Part shown: piece by piece, positions 26,270 to 34,616 of the stretch | Layout of the letters: every line of letters starts with the position of its first letter | How positions within the stretch are numbered: the first letter of the stretch is position 1 | Assembly: GCA_029945445.1 (NCBI GenBank) | Contig: JAQSCO010000045.1 | Coordinates: forward strand, 53,092 to 117,091 | DNA from: Lacunisphaera sp. | GTDB lineage: Bacteria > Verrucomicrobiota > Verrucomicrobiia > Opitutales > Opitutaceae | DNA: 64,000 bases | Reading direction: 5' to 3' | The notes under the pieces: generated by a model | Database searches by the model: none | Told to the model about the DNA's origin: nothing | The model's input: the letters and a program-made list of their open reading frames with translations, nothing else | Program-made: the position numbers and the translations under genes

Positions 26270-28048
26270 CTACTGTGGCGGCACGACGGTCGTGATGTGC
26301 AGGTCCTTGAGCTGCTTCGCCGTGACCGGCGTCGGGCTCTGGGCCATGAGGTCCTGCGCTTTCTGCGTCTTGGGAAAGGCAATGACGTCGCGGATGCTCG
26401 TCGTGCCGCAGAGCAGCGCGACCATGCGGTCGAGGCCGAAGGCGATGCCGCCGTGCGGGGGCGCGCCAAACGTGAAGGCCTTGAGCATGTAGCCGAAGCG
26501 GCTCTCGACCACGTCGGCCGGGATCTTGAGCACGTCCTCGAAAATCTTCTTCTGCAGCGCCGGCTGGTGGATGCGGATCGAGCCGCCGCCGAGTTCCATG
26601 CCGTTCAGCACGACGTCATAGTGCTGGCCGCGCACGGCCTTCGGGTCGCTGTCGAGCAGCGCCGCGTCCTCCGGCACCGGCGAGGTGAACGGGTGGTGCG
26701 TGGCGACGTAGCTCTTGCGCTCCTCGTCGTAGCTCATGAGCGGGAAATCGACGACCCAGAGGAAATTCCACTGCGTGGCGGAAATGCTGAGCTTGCCGCG
26801 CTTCACGAGCAGCTGCGCCGCCTCGAGCCGGGTGCGGCCGAGGATCGCGCAGGCGCGCTCCCACGGGGCGGCGGCGAAGAAGATGAGGTCGCCGTCGGCG
26901 ACGTTGAGGCGCTTCGTCAGCTCGGCCTTCTCGGCCTCGGTGAAGAATTTCACGATCGGCGACTTCCATTCGCCCGCCTCGACCTTGATGAAGGCGAGGC
27001 CCTTCGCGCCGAGCGACTTGGCGATCTCCTCGAGCGCGCCGATCTCGCCCTGCGTGATGTCGGCCAGGCCCTTGGCGTTGACCGCCTTCACGCTGCCGCC
27101 GGCGGCGACCGTGGAGGCGAAGACCTTGAAGCCGGAGGTCTTGAAGAGTTCCGAGAAGTCGACGAGCTCCATCGCAAAGCGCGTGTCGGGCTTGTCCACG
27201 CCATAGCGGTTCATCGCATCCTTGTAGGCGAGGCGCGGGAACGGCGTCGGCAGGTCATGATTGAGCACGTCCTTCCAGACCTGCTTGAGCATGCCCTCGA
27301 AGAGCGCGTAGATACCCTCGCGGTCGATGAACGAGGCCTCGACATCGATCTGCGTGAACTCCATCTGCCGGTCGGCGCGCAGGTCCTCGTCGCGAAAGCA
27401 GCGGGCGATCTGGAAATATTTCTCCACGCCCGCGACCATGAGGATCTGCTTGAACTGCTGGGGCGACTGCGAGAGGGCATAGAACTCGCCGGGATGAATG
27501 CGCGACGGCACAAGATATTCGCGGGCGCCCTCGGGCGTGCTCTTGAAGAGCGCGGGCGTCTCGACCTCGATGAAGCCCTGCGCGTCGAAGTAGTCGCGCA
27601 CGGACTTGGTGGCGCGGTGGCGCACCTGGAGGTTTTTCCGCATCTTCGGCCGGCGCAGGTCGAGGTAGCGGTAGGTCAGGCGCAGGTCCTCGTTGACCTT
27701 GTCGCCGCCGGCGTCGGTCAGCGGGAACGGGGGCGTGTCGGAAATATTGTGCACGACGAGCTCGGTCGCATCGACCTCGATCTCGCCGGTCGGCAGGCTT
27801 TTGTTCATCATCGCGTCGGGGCGCGGCTCGACCTTGCCCGCGACGGCAATGACCGACTCGTCCTTGAGTTGCGCCGCCCGTTCGCGCAGCGCGGAGTCAA
27901 ACTTCACCTGCGTGATGCCCTCGCGGTCGCGGAGATCCACGAAAATAATGCCGCCGTGGTCGCGGACGGAGTCCACCCAGCCGGCCAGCGAGACGGTTTT
28001 GCCGAGATCGGCCTTGGTGAGTTGGGCGCAGTGATGGGTGCGTTTCAT
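26270..28048 (-). CDS. aspS: Aspartyl-tRNA synthetase
   Basis: A 592-residue class IIb synthetase. It has an N-terminal OB-fold anticodon-binding domain (about 1-120), the catalytic core with motif 2 (FRDEDLRADRQMEFTQID) and motif 3 (GIAFGLDRMVALLCG), and the bacterial GAD insert between them. The start at 28048 (MKRTHHCAQL) fits the family; the frame runs 15 codons further upstream into RAYT-derived sequence. Discriminating or non-discriminating type cannot be settled here. Its promoter region lies within the 3' end of the RAYT gene. Confidence 0.96.
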   Translation of the reverse strand: MKRTHHCAQLTKADLGKTVSLAGWVDSVRDHGGIIFVDLRDREGITQVKFDSALRERAAQLKDESVIAVAGKVEPRPDAMMNKSLPTGEIEVDATELVVHNISDTPPFPLTDAGGDKVNEDLRLTYRYLDLRRPKMRKNLQVRHRATKSVRDYFDAQGFIEVETPALFKSTPEGAREYLVPSRIHPGEFYALSQSPQQFKQILMVAGVEKYFQIARCFRDEDLRADRQMEFTQIDVEASFIDREGIYALFEGMLKQVWKDVLNHDLPTPFPRLAYKDAMNRYGVDKPDTRFAMELVDFSELFKTSGFKVFASTVAAGGSVKAVNAKGLADITQGEIGALEEIAKSLGAKGLAFIKVEAGEWKSPIVKFFTEAEKAELTKRLNVADGDLIFFAAAPWERACAILGRTRLEAAQLLVKRGKLSISATQWNFLWVVDFPLMSYDEERKSYVATHHPFTSPVPEDAALLDSDPKAVRGQHYDVVLNGMELGGGSIRIHQPALQKKIFEDVLKIPADVVESRFGYMLKAFTFGAPPHGGIAFGLDRMVALLCGTTSIRDVIAFPKTQKAQDLMAQSPTPVTAKQLKDLHITTVVPPQ

Positions 28049-28061
28049 GGGAGCGGAACGC

Positions 28062-28775
28062 TCAACCAAACGGCCCGCCCCACCCCGGGGCAATCAGATT
28101 TTGACCCTCTATGACACGCGCGAAATAGGGCATTCGTAGGGGCGTGCCTCGCGCACGCCCTGGCTCACATCGCTCAACCGGGCAGCCCATTGTAGGGGCG
28201 CGCCTTGTGCGCGCCCTCGTGCGCTCCCCTGCTCCCAGCCCCGCAAACCTCGCTTCCGGCCACTCGATCCACTCCCGGGGTGGCTGGCCTTGCGGCCCGA
28301 GCAACTCGATGAATTTGAATACCTGCGGCTCCGGCACCCACCAGCCCGGCCAAACTTCATTCCGTGAGAGCAACCCAGCGCGATAAGGATTAAGGAGAAG
28401 GTAAAGCCCATAGTCCTCCCACGGTTCCTCATGGCGCAAGCGGTGTTCCCAAAAATCGCGCTGCCATGCCCCCGCATATTCCGACGCCTTGCGCCCTTTC
28501 GTCTTCCAGCGAGACACGCACCGTCCGACATCAAGCCGTTGCCCCAGCCTGAAGAGCACATGCACATGATCCGGCATCACGGTCGCCGCTAACACCGCCC
28601 CATCACCCTCCGCATGCCAACTGCGCAGCGCTGCGAGCATAGCGGCGGCCGGCTCACTCTGCGCCAGCCAGGCCGCTCGATTTGCCGTCACGAAAGTCAC
28701 AAAGTAAATCGCCCCGGGCTCCGAGACACGACCAAGGTGCAACTGCTCGGTCGTGCGCCGGTGTGTTGCAGGCAT
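28062..28775 (-). mobile_element. REP-associated tyrosine transposase (RAYT)
   Basis: A single-strand-DNA transposase of the Y1/HUH IS200-like superfamily. The HUH pair is His70 and His72 in MPDHVHVLF. The catalytic tyrosine candidate is Tyr125 in DYGLYLLLNPYRAGL, with the NPxRAGL motif typical of RAYTs. WQRDFWEHRLRHEEPWED also matches the family. The core ends near residue 190; the last 45 or so residues are translated from family B palindromes (28136-28216), so the native stop was probably lost. Known RAYTs recognise and may mobilise REP palindromes; here such palindromes lie at the 3' end and upstream of the gene. It looks intact enough to be active. Confidence 0.88.
28136..28216. repeat. 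Two family B repeats inside the RAYT 3' end
   Basis: GTAGGGGCGTGCC-tcgc-GCACGCCC (28136-28160) and TGTAGGGGCGCGCC-ttgt-GCGCGCCC (28191-28216), both in the same orientation. The second is identical in its hairpin to 28907-28932 on the other side of the gene. Confidence 0.85.
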
Positions 28776-28797
28776 GGCGCAACGTCCGCCAAAACCA

Positions 28798-28932
28798 GGG
28801 CGTGGTCAAGCCACGCCCCTACAGGTTGCCGCAATGTAGGAGCGCGCGTTGTGCGCGCCCGCATGGCTCAACCGGACGTGGTCAAGCCACGCCCCTACAG
28901 CCCATTGTAGGGGCGCGCCTTGTGCGCGCCCT
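28798..28932. repeat. Cluster of four family B repeats upstream of the RAYT gene
   Basis: Hairpins lie at 28798-28824, 28836-28862, 28876-28900 and 28907-28932. They form two facing pairs joined by short spacers (CCCCTACA-ggttgccgcaa-TGTAGG and CCCCTACA-gcccat-TGTAGGGG). This is the BIME-like layout of RAYT-linked REPs. The cluster ends three bases before the gpmI stop. Confidence 0.85.
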
Positions 28933-28935
28933 CGC

Positions 28936-30519
28936 TCACCCGAGGATCAAACTCTCGCCCGTCATCTCCGCCGGCTTGGGCAGGCCCATGAGCGCGAGCA
29001 CGGTCGGCGCGATGTCCGCCAGCCGGCCGCCGGTGCGCATTTTTGTTTTGCCGGCGACGAGTCCGTCGCCCACCGCGAAGACCTCGACGAGGTTCAGCGT
29101 GTGCGAGGTGTGCGGGCCGTTGTTGACGAAATCCCACATCTGCTCGGCGTTGCCGTGGTCGGCGAGGATGACGGCCTTGCCGTTCATCGTGGCAAGCGCG
29201 GCGAGCAACTCCCCCACGCCGCGGTCGGTCGCCTCGACGGCCTTGATGGCCGCGGGCAATGAACCGGTGTGGCCGACCATGTCGGGATTGGCGAAATTGA
29301 CGACGAGCAGACCGTATTTGCCGGAAAGGATCGCGGCCTTCGCGGCGGCGGTGACCTCGGCCGCCGACATCTCGGGCTGCAGGTCGTAGGTCGGCACCTT
29401 GGGGCTCGGCGGGCAGGCGCGGTCCTCGCCGGGGAACGGCTCGCTCCGGTAATTGTTGAAGAAGAAAGTCACGTGCGGGTTCTTCTCCGTCTCGGCGCAG
29501 CGGAACTGCGCGAGCCCGGCATCGCTCACGACCTCGCCGAGGATGTTTTTCAGCTTCGCCGGTTTGCCGGAGATCACATGCACCGGGAGGCCCTTCTCAT
29601 ACTCGGTCATCGTCGCGTAGTAGAGATCGAGCTTCGCGCCGCGGTCAAAGCCTTGGAAATTATCGCTGACAAACGCCTTCGTGATCTCGCGCGGGCGGTC
29701 GCCGCGGTAGTTGTAGAAGAGCACGGCGTCGCCGTTGCCGATCGTGGCCACCGGCTTGCCGTCCATGCCGACAACCCACGTCGCCGGCACGAACTCGTCG
29801 CCATGCTGCGTCGCGCTGAGTGGCTTCGCGTAGTAATTCGACACCGCCAGCTCCGCGCTCGGCGCGGTGGCGAACGCCTTGCGGCCGGTCAGCATGTCGT
29901 AGGCCTGCTGGACGCGCTCCCAGCGGTTGTCGCGGTCCATCGCCCAGAAACGGCCGCACACCGTCGCGATCTGGCCGACGCCGATGGCCTGGCACTGCGC
30001 CTCGACCTGCTTGACGTAGCCGAGCCCGCTCTGCGGCGGCGTATCGCGGCCGTCGGTAAACGCATGGATGAAAACCTCGGTGAGGCCGTCGGCCTTCGCC
30101 TGGCGCAAAATCCCATACAAATGCTCGAGCATGCCGTGCACGCCGGCGTCGGACACGATGCCCATCAGGTGCAACTTGGATTTGCGCGACTTCACTCGGT
30201 CGACGGCAGCCCGCCACACGGGATTGGCCGCCAGCTTTCCTTCCAGGAAAAGCTTGTTCAGGCGCACGAGTTCCTGGTCGACGATGCGGCCCGCGCCAAT
30301 GTTCTCGTGACCGACCTCGCTGTTGCCCATCACGCCGTCGGGCAGCCCGACGTCCAGCCCGGAGGCCGCGACGAGCGTCACGGGATACTTCGCATGCAGC
30401 AGGTCGTCGCACGGCTTCACGGCCTGCACGGTCGCGTTGACCTTGTCCTGGGCCGGATCGGGATTCTTACCCCAACCGTCACGGATGATGAGCAGCACGG
30501 GCGCACGCATGGCATTCAT
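28936..30519 (-). CDS. gpmI: 2,3-bisphosphoglycerate-independent phosphoglycerate mutase
   Basis: A 527-residue alkaline-phosphatase-superfamily enzyme that interconverts 3- and 2-phosphoglycerate in glycolysis. It shows the start MRAPVLLIIRDGWGKNPDP with the first metal aspartate, the phospho-serine in VMGNSEVGHENIGAG, the substrate motif FTDGRDTPPQSG and the C-terminal metal site (VVNFANPDMVGHTG, ILADHGNAEQMWD). ATGs at 30519 and 30510 both fit; the frame remains open further but only antisense to hemH. Divergent from hemH with 93 bases between. Confidence 0.95.
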   Translation of the reverse strand: MNAMRAPVLLIIRDGWGKNPDPAQDKVNATVQAVKPCDDLLHAKYPVTLVAASGLDVGLPDGVMGNSEVGHENIGAGRIVDQELVRLNKLFLEGKLAANPVWRAAVDRVKSRKSKLHLMGIVSDAGVHGMLEHLYGILRQAKADGLTEVFIHAFTDGRDTPPQSGLGYVKQVEAQCQAIGVGQIATVCGRFWAMDRDNRWERVQQAYDMLTGRKAFATAPSAELAVSNYYAKPLSATQHGDEFVPATWVVGMDGKPVATIGNGDAVLFYNYRGDRPREITKAFVSDNFQGFDRGAKLDLYYATMTEYEKGLPVHVISGKPAKLKNILGEVVSDAGLAQFRCAETEKNPHVTFFFNNYRSEPFPGEDRACPPSPKVPTYDLQPEMSAAEVTAAAKAAILSGKYGLLVVNFANPDMVGHTGSLPAAIKAVEATDRGVGELLAALATMNGKAVILADHGNAEQMWDFVNNGPHTSHTLNLVEVFAVGDGLVAGKTKMRTGGRLADIAPTVLALMGLPKPAEMTGESLILG

Positions 30520-30612
30520 GCCGCTGTTGTCCGGCTTCCCGTGCCGCCCGGCAACCATAAATGACGCCGTGCCGGTTGACATTGCGGGCGAAAACCACAC
30601 CAATTTTCCCCC

Positions 30613-31650
30613 ATGCCCAAGCCAGCGGTGCTCCTGCTCAACCTCGGCTCGCCCGACTCCACCTCCGTCCCCGACGTGAAGCGCTACCTGCGCGAATTCC
30701 TCGGCGACGAGCGCGTGATCGACCGGCCGGGCAGCCGCTTCCTGCGCCGCCTGCTGGTCAACGGCCTCATCATCCCTTTCCGCGCCAAGAAGTCTGCCCA
30801 CGCCTACGAACAGGTCTGGACCGCCGAGGGCTCGCCGCTGGTCGTCACCAGCAAGCACACGCAGGCCGCGCTGCAGAAGCAGACCACCCTGCCCGTCGCG
30901 CTGGCCATGAACTACGGCAACCCGTCCATTCCCGACGTGCTGCACAAATTGCGCGCCGACGGCATCGACCACCTGCTGCTGTTCCCGCAATACCCGCACT
31001 ATGCCATGTCCAGCTGGGAGACCGTCGTGGTGAAGGTCCAGCGCGAGGCCGCGAAGATCGCGCCCGACATGCGGATCGAGTGCGTGCTGCCTTACTTCGG
31101 CGACGACGACTACATCGCCGCCCTGGTCGAGAGTGCCCGCCCCTACCTCGCGCAGCCCCACGACCACCTCCTCTTCAGTTATCACGGCATCCCAATCCGT
31201 CACCTCACCAAGGCCGACACCTCGCACGCGCACTGCCAGGTCGTGGCGGATTGCTGCAATTCCTGTTCGCCGGTCCACGGCACCTGCTACAAGGCGCAGG
31301 TCACGCGCACCACGCACCTCTTCGCCAAGAAAGCCGGGCTCGATCCCGCCAAGTGGTCCATCTCCTTTCAATCGCGGCTGGTCGGGGAACCGTGGATCTC
31401 GCCCTACACCGATCACCTCCTTGAGGAACTGCCCAAGCAGGGCAAAAAGCGCCTGCTGGTCATCACGCCGGCTTTCGTCACGGACTGCCTCGAGACCCTC
31501 GAGGAAATCCGCATGCAGGGCGCCGAATCGTTCAAGGAGGCCGGCGGTGAGACCTTCGCGCACATCCCCTGCCTCAACGACCAGCCGGTCTGGATCGATT
31601 TCCTGGCCAAGCGGCTCCAGCGCTGGCAGCAGTCCGGCCTCCTGGCGTGA
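30613..31650 (+). CDS. hemH: Ferrochelatase with a cysteine-rich loop
   Basis: A 345-residue enzyme that inserts ferrous iron into protoporphyrin IX to make heme. The metal-binding His191 lies in FSYHGIP and the catalytic glutamate region in DCLETLEEI (about 291-299). Directly after the active-site histidine, residues 208-225 hold five cysteines (C208, C214, C215, C218, C225). Several bacterial ferrochelatases have Cys-rich segments, some binding a [2Fe-2S] cluster; whether these do is not known. Start ATG at 30613. Confidence 0.95.
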   Translation: MPKPAVLLLNLGSPDSTSVPDVKRYLREFLGDERVIDRPGSRFLRRLLVNGLIIPFRAKKSAHAYEQVWTAEGSPLVVTSKHTQAALQKQTTLPVALAMNYGNPSIPDVLHKLRADGIDHLLLFPQYPHYAMSSWETVVVKVQREAAKIAPDMRIECVLPYFGDDDYIAALVESARPYLAQPHDHLLFSYHGIPIRHLTKADTSHAHCQVVADCCNSCSPVHGTCYKAQVTRTTHLFAKKAGLDPAKWSISFQSRLVGEPWISPYTDHLLEELPKQGKKRLLVITPAFVTDCLETLEEIRMQGAESFKEAGGETFAHIPCLNDQPVWIDFLAKRLQRWQQSGLLA

Positions 31651-31781
31651 GCCATTCCCTGGTGCGGGTGCTTCACCCCACTAGCCCCGGAAAAGCCTTA
31701 TGAAGTATAGTTGGCGGTGAACTGGCATAATTCAGGGCTCGCCGCATCGGGCCGGATAATTACAAAAAGCCGCATCAGGGA

Positions 31782-34484
31782 GTGAACACATCTTCCACCA
31801 ACACCTCTTCGGCCAAGGGCCAGACCACGGGGGCCGCGGTTCTCGTGCTCGATACCGACGGCCGCATCCAGGTGGCCAGCGCCGCGGCGTGTGCGCTCGT
31901 GCAGGCCTTGCCCACGGAGCTGGTGAACGATTTCTTCCCGAATCTTTTCAGCTTCGACGTCGTCTCGCGGGAGCCGGACTGGATCCAGTCGCAATGGGAA
32001 GTGCTGCTCGCCGCCGGCCAGGGCCAGCCCATCACGTTGAAGCTCCAGCCCAAGGAAGCCGCGGCCGTCGACGCCCTCGTGCGCATCGAGAAGGCCGGCG
32101 ACGACCCGGTGCGTTACTTCGCCTTCATCAGCCTGCTCGGCGCGGCGGCGGCCCCCGCGGCCGCCCCCCGCCCGGCCAGCGCGGCCCCGACCGGCGCGCC
32201 CGACAGCTTCCTCACGCAGCTCAATGAGCGCAGCCCGCTGGGCTTCTTCGACCTGAATTTCCTGAAGAACGAGGTGTATTACTCGCCGACGTGGAAGCGC
32301 CTGCTCGGCTACACCGACGCCGCCCTGGCCAACACCTACGAGACGTGGCTGGCCCTCATCCACCCCGACGACTCCGCGGCGGCGCCCGACCGGCAGGGCC
32401 GCGGTGGCGGCACCGGCGCGCGGCCGTTCACGCTCGAGTTCCGCATGAAGCACGCAGCGGGACACTACGCGTGGGTGCAGAGCGTCGGACTCCAGATCTA
32501 CGGCCCCAACGGCGCGCTGCAGCGCGTCATCGGCGCGCACCTCGACGTCTCCGATCGCAAGGAATTTGAGGAGTCCGGCCTCCGCGCCGAGGAACGGCTC
32601 GCGCAACTCGGCGACCGCGGCCGCGTCGGCGTCTTCGACCTGGATTTCTCCTCCGGCCTCTACTGGCTTTCGCCCGGCTTCAAGTCGCTGCTCGGCTACG
32701 CGGACGCCGACCTGCCGGATACGCTCGAGTCCTTCCTGCGCACGCTGCCGCTCGACGAGACCGTCGGTGGCGTGCAGGCCTATTTCCTCGCGCAGCATCC
32801 CAGCCAGGTCGCCTATTTCGACACGCTGCGTCTGCGCCACCGCGAAGGCCGCGAGGTGCTGGTCTACGCCTGCGTCGCCCGGCAGATTTCCCGCCGGAAG
32901 GAACTGCAGCGCGTCCTCGGCTTCGCCGTGCCGATGCCCGAAGGTCTCACGCCCGGCGGCGCGCGGGCTGAGTCCAGCCTCGGGCTGACCGCCGCGCACC
33001 TCACCGTGCTTTTCGCCGAGGTCCAAGAGGCGCTGCTCCTCGCCGACGCCGGCGGCCAGGTCGTCTTCCTGAATCCGAAGGCCGAGAAACTGCTCGGCCG
33101 CACCAGCGCGCAATGTCTGGGCCAGGAGGCGTGGGAAGTCTTCCGCCTCGTCCACCGCGAGAGCGGCCAGCCCGGCGAAAGCCCGGTGGCCAAGGCCATC
33201 ATGTCCGGCGAGGCGACTGCGCTGAACACGGAGTTCGCGCTCGAGACCGGCGCGAAGGCCACGCCGATCGCGTTCAGTGCGCGCGCCGTCCTCGACTCGG
33301 CCGGCAAGCCCTCCGGCGCCGTCCTCGTGTTCCGCAACCCCGACGAGATGACCCTCACGCCCGAGGAACTCGTCAAATCCAACCGTTTCACGTCGCTCGG
33401 CGAACTCGCGGGCGGCATTGCGCACGACTTCAACAACCTCCTCACCACGATCCTCGGCGGCGTCTCGCTGGCCAAGGACTCCCGCGATTCCTCCGGTCTC
33501 GAGAACAGCGAACGCGCCTGCCTCGCGGCGAAGGGCCTCAGCAAGCAGCTCCTCACCTTCTCCCGGGGCGGCACCGGCGTGCGCCAGGTCGTGAAGCCCG
33601 TCGACATCCTCAACGACGCCTTGCGCCTTGCCGCGGCCGGCTCGACCGTGAAGATCGAGATCAAGGTCGCCCCCGAGACGAACACCATCTGCGTCGACCG
33701 CGCGCAGATCCTGCAGGTGTTCCAGAACCTCATCATCAACGCCATCCAGGCGATGACCACCGGGCAGGGAAACATCTGGATCACCGCCAGCAACATCGTG
33801 CTCGCCGACGGGCAGATCGCGCCGCTGCCGGCCGGCACCTACGTGGCCGTCGAGGTGCGCGACAACGGCAGCGGCATCAAGCCCGAGCACCTCGAGAAGA
33901 TTTTCGACCCGTTCTTCACCACCAAGAAGACCGGCACGGGCCTCGGCCTCGCCACCGTGCTCTCGATCGTGAAGCGCCACGGTGGCCAGATGGGCCTCGA
34001 ATCCGAGGTCGGCACCGGCACGGCGTTCACCGTTTTCCTGCCGCAGGCCGACAAGCCCGAGGAGATCGAGGCCCGCCGCGCTCCCACCCTGTCCGTTGCG
34101 CAGCGCACCAACCGCATCCTGTTCATGGACGACGACGAGCAGATCTGCGCGCTCACCCGCGGCATGCTTGAGAGCATGGAATACAAGTGCGACATCGCCC
34201 GCAACGGCGAGGAGGCGATCCAGTTCTACAAGCGCTACCTCAACATCGGCCGGCCCTACGACGCGGTCATCATGGATCTTACCATCATCGGCGGCATGGG
34301 CGGCGAGCAGACCTTCAAGCTCCTGCGCGAGCTCCATCCCGAGGTGCGCGCCATCATCGCCAGCGGCTACGACAACGACGACATGGCCCGCCAGTTCTAC
34401 GACATGGGTTTCTACGGCTACCTGCCCAAGCCCTACCGCGTCGCCGAGCTCGGCAAGATGCTCCGCACCGTCCTCGGCAAGTAG
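31782..34484 (+). CDS. Hybrid sensor histidine kinase with PAS domains and receiver
   Basis: A 900-residue, apparently soluble protein. It has a poorly conserved N-terminal sensor segment (1-135), PAS-like domains (about 140-265 and 275-390) with PAC motifs such as YAWVQSVGLQIYG, and a further PAS domain (about 405-520). The kinase core has phospho-acceptor His548 in GELAGGIAHDFNNLLT, an N-box (NLIINAIQAM), G1 (VRDNGSGI) and TKKTGTGLGLATV. A C-terminal receiver domain has Asp832 in AVIMDLTI and the switch lysine in YLPKPY. The start is a GTG at 31782 preceded closely by AGGGA. The signal and output are unknown. Confidence 0.92.
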   Translation: MNTSSTNTSSAKGQTTGAAVLVLDTDGRIQVASAAACALVQALPTELVNDFFPNLFSFDVVSREPDWIQSQWEVLLAAGQGQPITLKLQPKEAAAVDALVRIEKAGDDPVRYFAFISLLGAAAAPAAAPRPASAAPTGAPDSFLTQLNERSPLGFFDLNFLKNEVYYSPTWKRLLGYTDAALANTYETWLALIHPDDSAAAPDRQGRGGGTGARPFTLEFRMKHAAGHYAWVQSVGLQIYGPNGALQRVIGAHLDVSDRKEFEESGLRAEERLAQLGDRGRVGVFDLDFSSGLYWLSPGFKSLLGYADADLPDTLESFLRTLPLDETVGGVQAYFLAQHPSQVAYFDTLRLRHREGREVLVYACVARQISRRKELQRVLGFAVPMPEGLTPGGARAESSLGLTAAHLTVLFAEVQEALLLADAGGQVVFLNPKAEKLLGRTSAQCLGQEAWEVFRLVHRESGQPGESPVAKAIMSGEATALNTEFALETGAKATPIAFSARAVLDSAGKPSGAVLVFRNPDEMTLTPEELVKSNRFTSLGELAGGIAHDFNNLLTTILGGVSLAKDSRDSSGLENSERACLAAKGLSKQLLTFSRGGTGVRQVVKPVDILNDALRLAAAGSTVKIEIKVAPETNTICVDRAQILQVFQNLIINAIQAMTTGQGNIWITASNIVLADGQIAPLPAGTYVAVEVRDNGSGIKPEHLEKIFDPFFTTKKTGTGLGLATVLSIVKRHGGQMGLESEVGTGTAFTVFLPQADKPEEIEARRAPTLSVAQRTNRILFMDDDEQICALTRGMLESMEYKCDIARNGEEAIQFYKRYLNIGRPYDAVIMDLTIIGGMGGEQTFKLLRELHPEVRAIIASGYDNDDMARQFYDMGFYGYLPKPYRVAELGKMLRTVLGK

Positions 34485-34531
34485 GCCGACCTCGCCCGCC
34501 CGCCACCCTGCGGCGCCGGCCGCCAGGTCCG

Positions 34532-34599
34532 AATGTCAACCAATAGTATACTACTCGCCCGGGGGCCGACCGAACCTTAGTATACTATTGGTTGACATT
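34532..34599. repeat. Perfect 22-bp inverted repeat between convergent genes
   Basis: The left arm 34532-34553 and right arm 34578-34599 are exact reverse complements (AATGTCAACCAATAGTATAC...), with a 24-base GC-rich spacer. The arms are strikingly AT-rich for this genome. It lies 47 bases after the hybrid kinase and 17 bases from the sulP stop. It may be a bidirectional terminator or a binding site; no poly-T follows. Confidence 0.8.
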
Positions 34600-34616
34600 T
34601 GCCCTGCACCGCCCGG

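Noticed and set aside
28936-31563. An 875-codon minus-strand frame
   Set aside because: Only its last 527 codons are gpmI. The first part is antisense to hemH, an effect of high GC suppressing stops.
31698-34337. An 879-codon minus-strand frame
   Set aside because: Antisense to the hybrid kinase, with Arg/Gly/Glu-rich composition and no recognisable motif.
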